From Myxococcales bacterium (GTDB taxonomy: Bacteria; Myxococcota_A; UBA9042; JABWCM01), in the NCBI GenBank assembly GCA_013360285.1, contig JABWCM010000027.1:1-34302 (forward strand): a stretch of 34,302 bases of DNA, given 5' to 3'. The notes under the pieces were generated by a model that saw nothing but the letters and a program-made list of their open reading frames with translations, did no database searches and was not told the DNA's origin. Positions within the stretch are counted from its first letter, which is position 1; every line of letters begins with the position of its first letter. The translations under genes and the position numbers were made by a program. Shown here piece after piece: positions 1-7,832 of the stretch.

Positions 1-63
1 AAAAACCGAGTCATATCGGGAATATGGCGCAGGTTTTTTTCTGGGCAGTGGGGCCAAAAGCAT
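1..63 (+). repeat. Right-arm copy of palindromic element A, cut by the window edge
   Basis: The first 63 bases match the right half of the full element at 18863-19024. The shared core TATCGGGAATATGGCGCAGG lies at 14-33 here and at 18938-18957 there. Outside the core the match is weaker but continues: an A-run with GAG before it, then a T-run and GGCCAAA after it. The terminal inverted repeat is not recognisable beyond about position 63, so this copy is partial or decayed. It belongs to a family with further copies at 17979-18039 and 20716-20805. Confidence 0.7.
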
Positions 64-361
64 CCGTCCAAGTTCGTTCAGCTATTTTTTCACAAACTCA
101 AACTGCAAAGCTGGGCATTTGACTCCCGCACAAACCCGTAACGCAAATGTAGCTTGGGACACGGGGGCAGAAACATCATCCCGCAGCAGGAGCGTACTCT
201 CGCAGGACCAAATGGTACCGCCTGGTTGACGTGTACTCGGACCGGTGGTACACCACGGACCGCACCTTTTTGGTCGCCGCATCTGAGCGGCTTGACCGAT
301 AATGTTAGTGATTACGTTTGCTTCGTTGCAGTGTCCGCCAGCGATGGGAGACTGATTCCAT
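64..361. other. Leader region upstream of nuoA, no gene seen
   Basis: About 300 bases precede nuoA. Short open frames on both strands here have no recognisable product and run into nuoA out of frame, so I do not call them. A GGGAG sequence about 12 bases before the nuoA ATG may be the ribosome binding site. A TTGACC hexamer at 292-297 has no convincing -10 partner, so I do not call a promoter. Confidence 0.5.
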
Positions 362-745
362 ATGCTCGACAGCCAGATCGAATACATCCCAGTTCTGATC
401 ATGCTTGCGATTTGTTCGGCGGCGATTGGTGGGATGTTGACGCTGAACTTCCTGCTTGGCCCAAAACGGAAAAATGCAATTAAAAATGCGCCGTTTGAGT
501 CGGGAGAAAAACAGATTCATTCTCCAAAGCGGCGATTCTCGGTGAAGTTCTACCTCGTTGGTATATTCTTTATCGTTTTTGATATCGAAGCCGTATTTTT
601 GTTCCCCTGGGCAACACTTTATCGACAATGGCTGCGTGATCCGGCTTTCGCCTGGGTGGCATTTGGCGAAATGTTTTTATTTCTTGGAATTTTGTCCCTA
701 GGCCTGGTGTATGTGTGGCGGCGCGGTGCTCTGGAGTGGGACTGA
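362..745 (+). CDS. nuoA: NADH-quinone oxidoreductase subunit A
   Basis: Small inner-membrane subunit of respiratory complex I, at the junction between the peripheral arm and the proton-pumping membrane arm. The 127 residues fit the family. There are three hydrophobic segments: about 10-32, 66-88 and 97-117. The hallmark loop KNAPFESGE lies between helices 1 and 2, and the acidic second helix carries FDIEAVFLFPWA. These make the assignment secure. It is the first gene of the nuo run. The gene normally next, nuoB, is missing: nuoC follows after a 109-bp gap with no open frame. Confidence 0.96.
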   Translation: MLDSQIEYIPVLIMLAICSAAIGGMLTLNFLLGPKRKNAIKNAPFESGEKQIHSPKRRFSVKFYLVGIFFIVFDIEAVFLFPWATLYRQWLRDPAFAWVAFGEMFLFLGILSLGLVYVWRRGALEWD

Positions 746-854
746 ATCATCACGAAACCGGGCATGCTCGTCTCCAACCATGGCCGGCGGCTAATCAAGT
801 CGTCGCCTTTGTCTGACACACAACTGATGCCAATTTCCAACCATTGAGTGACCG

Positions 855-1394
855 ATGAGTCAGCAGGTTCTCGATCAAATCGTCAAACGTTTCAGCGACT
901 CAGTATTGTCAACACATGCCCACCGTGGTGACGAAACGGTCGTGCTGCATCGCAATGCCCTGGTTGCAGTCGTACAGTTTTTGCGGGACGACCCACAAAT
1001 GGCATTCAATTTCTGCGTTGATATTACAGCCGTAGACCTGTCGGCCATGCCGGACTACGTCGGGCCGCGTTTCGAAGTGGTGTACCATTTTCACTCCCTA
1101 TCCCACAAACATCGAATACGATTGAAGGTACCGCTTGAAGAAGCCGACTTGGAACTGGATTCGTTGTCCCATCTATATGGCGGCGCAAACTGGTTTGAGC
1201 GGGAGGTATGGGATATGTTTGGAGTTAGATTCCGCAATTCCCCGGATCACCGGAGAATTCTTCTTTACGAAGAATTCGTCGGTCACCCGCTGCGAAAAGA
1301 CTACCCCCAGCGTGGTTACCAACCGCTTATCGACATGCCAACCTTGCCGAGGCCTGATGAAGAACTGCCTCCGCTTGCTTCTGAGGATTTATAA
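855..1394 (+). CDS. nuoC: NADH-quinone oxidoreductase subunit C (30-kDa subunit)
   Basis: Peripheral-arm subunit of complex I that packs against NuoD near the quinone site and binds no cofactor. The 179 residues match a stand-alone 30-kDa subunit, not a NuoCD fusion. The diagnostic segment WFEREVWDMFGVRF is followed by a HRRILLYEEFVGHPLRKDYP-type stretch. The C-terminus is proline-rich and acidic. nuoD begins 18 bp downstream, so the two are co-transcribed. Confidence 0.95.
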   Translation: MSQQVLDQIVKRFSDSVLSTHAHRGDETVVLHRNALVAVVQFLRDDPQMAFNFCVDITAVDLSAMPDYVGPRFEVVYHFHSLSHKHRIRLKVPLEEADLELDSLSHLYGGANWFEREVWDMFGVRFRNSPDHRRILLYEEFVGHPLRKDYPQRGYQPLIDMPTLPRPDEELPPLASEDL

Positions 1395-1411
1395 CAACCT
1401 ATCGCCACCGG

Positions 1412-2674
1412 ATGGACGACGGTAATATGAGCAACGCACTCCTGCTAAACGATAAAAGCCGAGGGAGCAAACCGGGATACGCACCGTCGGTGGACGAATC
1501 GGACCTCCACACCGAGCACATGGTCCTCAACATGGGGCCTTCGCATCCGGCAACCCACGGAACTACTAAGTTTATATTGAAACTCGAAGGCGAAACCGTC
1601 GCCGACGTCGATATCCACATCGGCTACTTACATCGTGGATTCGAAAAAATGTGTGAAAGCGGAACTTGGGCGCAGGTTCTGCCGTACACTGATCGATTAA
1701 ATTACTCTTCACCGCTATGCAACAATGTCGGCTACGTACTTGCCGTGGAAAAACTGCTCGGCATTGAGGTTCCTGACCGCGCTAAATATATCCGCGCGCT
1801 GGTTTGTGAAATGAGTCGGATTACGGACCATTTTACAGCTATCGGAGCGGGGGCGCTCGAATTGGGCGGCTATACGCCATTTCTCTATGGTGTTCAAGCA
1901 CGCGAAATGTTCTACGAACTCGTTGAAGAGCTTACAGGCGCACGCCTTACCACCGCATTTACGCGTATCGGTGGAGTCAAACACGACTTGACGTCGGATT
2001 TCTGGGAGCACGTGGACGCTGTCCTTCCAGAAGTTGAACGACTGATGATCGACGTCGATAAATTACTGACAAACAACCGTATCTTTTATGATCGTATGGT
2101 GGACGTCGGAACGATTTCCCAAGACGACGCAATTTCGTACGGCTTCACCGGTATTTGTTTGCGTTCGACTGGGGTCGGCTATGATGTCCGTAAGGATTAC
2201 CCGTACTTAATCTACGATCGACTGGATTTCGATGTTCCGGTTGGTCACCGTGGCGACAACTATGATCGTTACCTGTGTCGAGTAGAAGAAATTCGCCAGT
2301 CAATTCGAATGATGAAACAAATACGAGAGCAAATGGAGCCAGGTCCGATTGCAGTCGACGATTGGGGTGTTGTTCTGCCACCCAAAGACGCCGTTTACAA
2401 TTCGATTGAAGCGATGATTGCGCACTTCAAGTTGATCATGGAAGGTGTGAAAGTTCCACGAGGCGAAGTGTACAGTTATACCGAGGCAGGCAACGGCGAG
2501 TTGGGATTTTATCTGGTGTCCGACGGATCAGGTCGGCCCTATCGCCTTCGAATACGGCCTCCCTGCTTTGCGCTGATGAGCGGACTGAAGAAAATGATTG
2601 TAGGAAAGCTTTTGGCGGATATCGTGCCGACTTATGACACAATCAACATGATTGGCGGCGAAAACGACCGGTAG
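1412..2674 (+). CDS. nuoD: NADH-quinone oxidoreductase subunit D (49-kDa subunit)
   Basis: Core peripheral-arm subunit of complex I, related to the large subunit of NiFe hydrogenases, that forms the quinone pocket with NuoB. The 420 residues are of normal size. Visible signatures are NMGPSHPATHG near residue 42, the HIGYLHRGFEK block, the ELGGYTPFLYGVQAREMFYE region and a C-terminal RPPCFALMSGLKKM...DIVPTYDTINMIGGE. An in-frame ATG at 1427 is an alternative start; neither has a strong ribosome binding site. nuoE and nuoF, which often follow nuoD, are absent: nuoG starts 20 bp later. Confidence 0.96.
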   Translation: MDDGNMSNALLLNDKSRGSKPGYAPSVDESDLHTEHMVLNMGPSHPATHGTTKFILKLEGETVADVDIHIGYLHRGFEKMCESGTWAQVLPYTDRLNYSSPLCNNVGYVLAVEKLLGIEVPDRAKYIRALVCEMSRITDHFTAIGAGALELGGYTPFLYGVQAREMFYELVEELTGARLTTAFTRIGGVKHDLTSDFWEHVDAVLPEVERLMIDVDKLLTNNRIFYDRMVDVGTISQDDAISYGFTGICLRSTGVGYDVRKDYPYLIYDRLDFDVPVGHRGDNYDRYLCRVEEIRQSIRMMKQIREQMEPGPIAVDDWGVVLPPKDAVYNSIEAMIAHFKLIMEGVKVPRGEVYSYTEAGNGELGFYLVSDGSGRPYRLRIRPPCFALMSGLKKMIVGKLLADIVPTYDTINMIGGENDR

Positions 2675-2694
2675 CAAACGAAAAGGAAGAAAGG

Positions 2695-4356
2695 ATGCCA
2701 ACACTCAAAATCGACGGCCAGGAGATTCAGGTCGAAAAAGGCACCACGATCCTTCAGGCAGCACAACGCCTGGGGATCCGAATCCCTACTTTTTGTTACC
2801 ACCCGGGCCTCAGCATTGCCGCAAACTGCCGAATGTGTCTGGTCGAGGTTGCGAAGTCACCCAAACCTATGCCGGCGTGTCACGCCCAATGCGCCGACGG
2901 AATGGAAGTATTTACCAACACGCAGAAAGTGCAGGAAACACAGAAAGCAATTCTTGAATTTATCTTGCTGAATCATCCGGTTGACTGCCCGATTTGTGAC
3001 CAAGCCGGAGAGTGCGTCCTCCAGGACAACTATGCCGACTACAGTCTGTCCCCGTCGCGCCTGTTCACGAAAAAGGTCCACAAAGCCAAAGCGAAGCCAC
3101 TCGGCCCCAAAATTATTCTGGATGCAGAGCGCTGCATTTTGTGTACACGGTGTGTGCGATTCGGCGACGAAATAACAAAAACGGGAGAGCTTCGGGTAAT
3201 GAGCCGTGGCGAGCATAGCGAAATCACAACATTTCCGGGCAAAACGTTGGACAACCCGTATAGCCTGAATGTTGTTGATATTTGTCCAGTCGGTGCACTT
3301 ACCTCCATCGATTTTCGGTTCAAACGGCGGGTTTGGTTTATGTCAGCAACCCGCTCGGTCTGCACTGAATGCGCACGCGGCTGCAACATCCGAATCGATA
3401 GTTTTCAGAATAAAATTGAACGTTATGTTCCCAACTACAACCCTAAAGTGAACCAGTGGTGGATATGCGACTCGGGGCGGATGTCGCATACACGTTGGAC
3501 TGCAAACAGGGTGACGGAACCTCGCAACACGCGCACCGAGTCGTCCAAGACAGCCATTTCGACGCGCGATGTGGCCGACGAAATGGCCAAAGCACTGGTT
3601 ACGTCGGGCAAAGCAAGTGCTTTCGTACTCGACGCATCCATGCCCAACGAAGATGCATTTGTAGCACTTCGCCTCGCACGGGCCGTGGGATCCAGATTGT
3701 ATCTGGGCGGACGTGCACAAAATGGCCCCCAGGATGAATTGCTACGCCTTGCTGACAGAAATGCAAATCGGACAGGGATATCGGCAATTGCCGGACCGTC
3801 GCCTCTTCCAGGTCTTGCGGAGTTCCAGAAAGACGTTGCGTCCGGTGCGTTCAAAACCGTATTGTTTATTGGCGGCGAGCATGAGGGGCCGGACAAGTGG
3901 GCCAAATTGCTTGAGAAAGTCAGCGTAATCGGTGTGCTGGCAGACATTCGAAGCGACTTGGTCGACATTGCACACATCGTAATACCCGCAGCGGTCCCTC
4001 AGATGCGCGAGGGCACGGTGGTTAATTCCCACGGCCGTGTGCAGCGAATTCGGCAGGCGATTCGATTGGAACCGGCCGGTGTTGTATTCCCTTATTGGAG
4101 AATACTGAAAAGAATTGCAACAACGGCGGGCCTCGAAGCCACTTGGAACTCAGAACGAGCTATTTTTGGCGAAATTGTTGCCAGTATGCCGCAGTTTGCC
4201 GAAATGACTTACGACAAACTTGGTGATCTTGGTTTGCCGCTTGGTTCAAACGGGCTATCCGACGTGGATGTCGACGCAGCAACACGAAACATCGACCCAA
4301 GCGCACCTCAGTACCGAAAAACCAACATAAACAGCCGCATGCCCTGGCAACATTAG
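2695..4356 (+). CDS. nuoG: NADH-quinone oxidoreductase subunit G, short form
   Basis: Iron-sulfur subunit that passes electrons from NADH along the peripheral arm. Domains in order are: a plant-type [2Fe-2S] ferredoxin with C34, C45, C48 and C62; a His-Cys3 segment (LNHPVDCPICDQAGEC); a pair of [4Fe-4S] motifs starting at CILCTRC and ending at DICPVGA; and a molybdopterin-oxidoreductase-type Fe-S segment with C223, C226, C230 and C258 that resembles the N7 ligand set. At 553 residues it is shorter than usual family members (about 700-900), because the C-terminal molybdopterin-like region is reduced. An AGGAAGAAAGG ribosome binding site precedes the ATG. The partner NuoE and NuoF are not in the window. 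Confidence 0.93.
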   Translation: MPTLKIDGQEIQVEKGTTILQAAQRLGIRIPTFCYHPGLSIAANCRMCLVEVAKSPKPMPACHAQCADGMEVFTNTQKVQETQKAILEFILLNHPVDCPICDQAGECVLQDNYADYSLSPSRLFTKKVHKAKAKPLGPKIILDAERCILCTRCVRFGDEITKTGELRVMSRGEHSEITTFPGKTLDNPYSLNVVDICPVGALTSIDFRFKRRVWFMSATRSVCTECARGCNIRIDSFQNKIERYVPNYNPKVNQWWICDSGRMSHTRWTANRVTEPRNTRTESSKTAISTRDVADEMAKALVTSGKASAFVLDASMPNEDAFVALRLARAVGSRLYLGGRAQNGPQDELLRLADRNANRTGISAIAGPSPLPGLAEFQKDVASGAFKTVLFIGGEHEGPDKWAKLLEKVSVIGVLADIRSDLVDIAHIVIPAAVPQMREGTVVNSHGRVQRIRQAIRLEPAGVVFPYWRILKRIATTAGLEATWNSERAIFGEIVASMPQFAEMTYDKLGDLGLPLGSNGLSDVDVDAATRNIDPSAPQYRKTNINSRMPWQH

Positions 4357-4370
4357 GAGAACCGGTCGTC

Positions 4371-5408
4371 ATGCTGGAACTTATCTTACTATCTGTCGCA
4401 AAGGTGATGGGCATCGTAATGGTGTTTGTGATGGCCGTAGCGGCACTTCTAACTTGGATCGAGCGCAAACAGAGTGCATTGATACAAAACCGGGTTGGAC
4501 CCAACCGTGCTTCTGTCGCTGGACTTCGCCTTGGCGGAATTTTCCACTTGGCGGCCGACGCTGTAAAAATGCTGACAAAGGAAGATTTTGACCCAGAAAC
4601 GGACAATCCTTTGATGTTCCGGCTGGCACCGTTTCTGGCAGTGGTTCCGGTAATGCTCTTGTTTGCGGTGATTCCTTTTGGTCCGGGCGAACACTTTCTT
4701 ATCAGCAACGTTGGTGTTGGCGCATTGTTTATCCTGGCAGTCAGCAGCCTTGGCGTATACGGCTCGACAATCGGCGCTTGGGCATCCAACAACAATTTCG
4801 CGATGCTCGGCAGCATTCGTACGACCGCCCAGATGATTTCCTACGAAGTATCAATGGGGCTCAATTTGGTCGGAATCTTCATGATTTATGAATCCGTAAA
4901 CCTGCAAGACATCGTTATCGAGCAAGGAAGTTTGATTTGGGGATGGTTGCCGGCGTGGGGCATCGTCCTGCAACCGTTGGCGTTTATTCTGTTCATGACG
5001 GCGAGCATAGCAGAAACAAAACGTGCTCCGTTCGATCTTCCCGAAGGGGAAAGCGAAATTGTGGGGTATTTTGTTGAATTCTCGTCGATGCGGTTTGGAT
5101 TATTGGCGCTGAGTGAGTTTATAGGAATCGTGGCGGTTGGTGCCACGGCTGCTGTACTGTTTTTGGGTGGGTGGCAAATTCCGTGGGTTCAGGGGACCGG
5201 AGGGTGGCTTACAGTGGCACAAGTCGGAGCCATGATCTTGAAAACCCTTTTCGTGGTGTGGCTCCAGATGGCCATCCGATGGACACTGCCAAGATTTCGG
5301 TACGATCAACTGATGCGGCTCGGCTGGCAGTATTTGCTTCCATTGAGCTTGCTTAATATTTTTATCACCGGCGTCGTGCTTATGTTTGTCGAGCAGGGTC
5401 GAATATAG
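4371..5408 (+). CDS. nuoH: NADH-quinone oxidoreductase subunit H
   Basis: Inner-membrane subunit of complex I that forms the membrane end of the quinone channel. The 345 residues contain about eight hydrophobic helices. Family hallmarks are WIERKQSALIQNRVGPNRAS near residues 29-48, KEDFDPETDNPLMFRLAP, and the acidic loop ETKRAPFDLPEGESEIVGYF with conserved glutamates. An AGGAG ribosome binding site lies just after the nuoG stop. The following gap to nuoI is 233 bp, long for this operon. Confidence 0.96.
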   Translation: MLELILLSVAKVMGIVMVFVMAVAALLTWIERKQSALIQNRVGPNRASVAGLRLGGIFHLAADAVKMLTKEDFDPETDNPLMFRLAPFLAVVPVMLLFAVIPFGPGEHFLISNVGVGALFILAVSSLGVYGSTIGAWASNNNFAMLGSIRTTAQMISYEVSMGLNLVGIFMIYESVNLQDIVIEQGSLIWGWLPAWGIVLQPLAFILFMTASIAETKRAPFDLPEGESEIVGYFVEFSSMRFGLLALSEFIGIVAVGATAAVLFLGGWQIPWVQGTGGWLTVAQVGAMILKTLFVVWLQMAIRWTLPRFRYDQLMRLGWQYLLPLSLLNIFITGVVLMFVEQGRI

Positions 5409-5641
5409 AATTGAATAAAATACCCCGAAAACTGGACCGTGAGGGTTTGTGGAAAAACAGGCGGGACACGATGCCGGTGGATTTTGAGCGATTCGGGCAT
5501 TGCAGATTTCTTTCTATACTCATGATATGACTACATTTTTTCTTGCAAACTCGACTCGGATTCCATTACAAACGTTCTTATCCATATTAGAAAAAAACGA
5601 GCACGACACAAAATCGAAATCGAAGGTGAGGTAAATTGACC
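5409..5641 (+). other. Long nuoH-nuoI spacer
   Basis: The other nuo genes here are 14-109 bp apart, but this spacer is 233 bp and holds no supported open frame. It includes a TATACT hexamer at 5515-5520 that could be a -10 box. I see no good -35 at the right distance, so an internal promoter is only a possibility. The last bases give the GGTGAGG ribosome binding site of nuoI. Confidence 0.4.
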
Positions 5642-6163
5642 ATGGCGGCAACAGTTCGTCCGGTACAACGAAAAGAGTTTAAGTTTAGAGAAAGCAGTTA
5701 CCTTCCCGAAGTTTTGCGTGGCTTGGCGATTACAACCCGTCAATTTTGGCGAAATCTGGTTGGCCAAAGGGATATCGTTACACTTCAATATCCCGAAGTG
5801 AAAAAGCGTTATCCGAACCGATTTCGCGGCCGGCATCGGCTTATGTTGCGGGATGACGGTCAAGTGCGTTGTGTGGCATGTATGCTGTGCTCCACGGCAT
5901 GCCCAGCGAATTGTATTCATATTGTCGCCGCCGAACATACCAACACGTCGATTGAGAAATTTCCCCAAAAATTCGAAATTGATTTATTGGTTTGTATTTA
6001 CTGCGGATTTTGTGAAGAAGCGTGTCCTTGTGACGCTATTCGTATGGACAGCGGCCGCCATTCCTTGCCAACGTTTTCCCGCTCACCTCAAAACATAGGA
6101 AAAATTGATCTAATGGAAATCGGCTCCCTTTCCATTGCCAAACAGGGCGGCAAAAACGCGTAG
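5642..6163 (+). CDS. nuoI: NADH-quinone oxidoreductase subunit I
   Basis: Peripheral-arm ferredoxin-like subunit carrying two [4Fe-4S] clusters (N6a and N6b) that pass electrons towards NuoB and quinone. The two motifs are CVACMLCSTACPANC and CIYCGFCEEACPCDA, each with the expected CxxCxxCxxxCP spacing. The N-terminal amphipathic region (PEVLRGLAITTRQFWRNL) fits the family. I start at ATG 5642 because GGTGAGG at 5625-5631 is well spaced for it; the TTG at 5636 is too close. Length is 173 residues. It is the last nuo gene seen; nuoJ-N do not follow. Confidence 0.95.
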   Translation: MAATVRPVQRKEFKFRESSYLPEVLRGLAITTRQFWRNLVGQRDIVTLQYPEVKKRYPNRFRGRHRLMLRDDGQVRCVACMLCSTACPANCIHIVAAEHTNTSIEKFPQKFEIDLLVCIYCGFCEEACPCDAIRMDSGRHSLPTFSRSPQNIGKIDLMEIGSLSIAKQGGKNA

Positions 6164-6538
6164 GAATAGCCTAAGGGCATTTGCCGCCGTAACTCCGTTC
6201 CCAGATCTTTCATCACTCTTTGGCTAAAGGGGTCGATCCGCTAGCACCCCTAGGTCGTGGGCCGTCTCAATGGTTAGCGGGCCACGCGGATGACTCCGGG
6301 TATAGATGGTCCGCACACCCAGAATTCTCCGACTTTTGACCCACTCGCTGGAATGCCGGTGAGACGTCAAGACTATTCGTTCCCGTGCCCCCAAACATAG
6401 TTGGTCCACCATAATATTAAATTATTGGTTAATTGATTCGCACGTGGGTCGCCCGTAGCATACCGTTTGTTTAAATTACCGCCAAAGAATACAATATGGC
6501 GTTTGGACGTCGCACAAGCAATACTAAGTAAGGTCATC
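6164..6538. other. Intergenic region between nuoI and the pseudouridine synthase gene
   Basis: This holds 375 bases with no gene I can support. A 62-codon minus-strand open frame (6224-6412) has no ribosome binding site and no recognisable product. The right part is AT-rich (6412-6435) and leads into the candidate promoter at 6433-6461. I see no clear terminator hairpin after nuoI. Confidence 0.4.
6433..6461 (+). promoter_or_regulatory. Candidate sigma-70 promoter for the pseudouridine synthase gene
   Basis: TTGATT (6433-6438) and TAGCAT (6456-6461) are separated by exactly 17 bp and preceded by an AT-rich stretch that could act as an UP element. Both hexamers match consensus at four of six positions, so this is plausible but not strong. 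It lies about 78 bp upstream of the chosen start codon. Confidence 0.4.
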
Positions 6539-7492
6539 ATGTCTCCGTTCCGTCCCCTGTCGAAAACAGTTGAAAACTACGTCTTCTATGTTCCCCCGGA
6601 GTTAAACGGCGAACGACTCGACAAAGCGTTAGCACAACTGTGTCCAGACACTTCTCGAAACCTGATTAGGCGATTGATTGACATCGGGGCGGTTCGTGTA
6701 GACGGTAAGAGAATTCGGGTTGCCTCGCGACCCGTACGAGCTACCACACGAATTGACGTGACGGTTCAGAAAGCACTTATTAGGGAGCCACCCCACTTTC
6801 CACTCGACATCGTTCACGTCGGCGATGGGTTCATTGTTGTCAACAAACCGGCGGGCCAGCACGTTCAGGGCACTGCGGCAGGCGACGTCGGAACGATTTC
6901 CAGAAGCGTTCGGGATTGGATAATCGCCGGCGGTCAATCTACCCGGAACGCACACATTGGAGTGGTTCATCGTTTGGATTCCGCCGCATCAGGCATTGTC
7001 ATCGTTGCAACACGAGCTGAAGTCACTGCTGCACTGTCGGATCAATTCCGCAAACACACGGTTAAACGAGAATATTTGGCACTTGTTAGAGCTGTGCCAT
7101 CAACGTTGGGGGGGGCAATTACCTCACCATTGCGGAAAATTTCTGGTGGAAGGATGGCGATTGCCGATACACGACCATGGATAGAGGCGCATACCGACTG
7201 GGTCGTGGATGCGACTTATGGTCATCACAATTTGTCTTTATTGCGGGTGCAGCTTCAAACGGGAAGAATGCACCAGATTCGTGTTCATTTGGCCCACGCT
7301 ATCGGTCCAATCGTCGGAGACACGAAATATGGGATCGACTCCAGCGGATTGCTGGCGTTACACGCGGCAAGCCTAACACTTAACTTACCTGATTCGAATC
7401 GGACTCGGACGTTTGTCGCTCCACCGCCTGTTGGTTTTTTCGACCCCTCACTGATTCCGCTGATACGCTCCGACCACCACTGCGATGTGTAA
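6539..7492 (+). CDS. RluA-family RNA pseudouridine synthase
   Basis: Isomerises specific uridines in rRNA or tRNA to pseudouridine in the cytoplasm. The N-terminal S4 RNA-binding domain is visible as ERLDKALAQL...SRNLIRRLIDIGAVRVDG. The catalytic domain follows, with GVVHRLDSAASG carrying the presumed catalytic Asp147. Further hallmarks are the KREYLALV strand and LQTGRMHQIRVHL near the C-terminus. In the usual RLDxxTSG motif the Thr is Ala here. I prefer ATG 6539 with a TAAGG ribosome binding site over the upstream TTG at 6467, giving 317 residues. Which site it modifies (RluC, RluD or another) cannot be read from sequence. Confidence 0.9.
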   Translation: MSPFRPLSKTVENYVFYVPPELNGERLDKALAQLCPDTSRNLIRRLIDIGAVRVDGKRIRVASRPVRATTRIDVTVQKALIREPPHFPLDIVHVGDGFIVVNKPAGQHVQGTAAGDVGTISRSVRDWIIAGGQSTRNAHIGVVHRLDSAASGIVIVATRAEVTAALSDQFRKHTVKREYLALVRAVPSTLGGAITSPLRKISGGRMAIADTRPWIEAHTDWVVDATYGHHNLSLLRVQLQTGRMHQIRVHLAHAIGPIVGDTKYGIDSSGLLALHAASLTLNLPDSNRTRTFVAPPPVGFFDPSLIPLIRSDHHCDV

Positions 7493-7832
7493 AAAGCTAC
7501 ATGACCCATGAGAAGGTCAGCGGAAATAGATGAGTGACCCTGCAACGGCAGTTTTGGCCGGCTTGTCCGGTCCTGGCCCAGCGGAATATTCCCGATATTC
7601 CTCGGTCCGTCCCCGAATCATCCGACTCAAAATCGGCTCGACCTCGGTCACTTCCGGCTTGAAGCTGACCCTCTGAGCGACCGTTTTAGATCGTTTCGTT
7701 CTGGTAACAACACCACGCCAGGCTCAGGATATCACTTCACTTCTCTTCAACCGAGCTGCTTACCCATCCACGCCCGGAGTTTACGCCCATGTTATTTAAC
7801 CAACTTAGTTAACGACAAATCTGCCAATCAGA
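7493..7832. other. Intergenic region between two converging genes
   Basis: This 340-base region lies between the ends of the pseudouridine synthase (+) and porin (-) genes. No gene is visible. A GGAATATTCCCGATATTCC stretch at 7582-7600 recalls, in reverse, the TATCGGGAATAT core of element A, and CCTGGCC follows the same order nearby. It might be a decayed copy, but the match is too short to be sure. No hairpin plus T-run terminator was found. Confidence 0.35.

Noticed and set aside
154-483. 109-codon plus-strand frame overlapping the start of nuoA
   Set aside because: It overlaps nuoA out of frame and has no family features; nuoA itself is certain.
6224-6412. 62-codon minus-strand open frame between nuoI and the pseudouridine synthase gene
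   Set aside because: No ribosome binding site, no neighbour it could be coupled to and no recognisable product. It may be chance.
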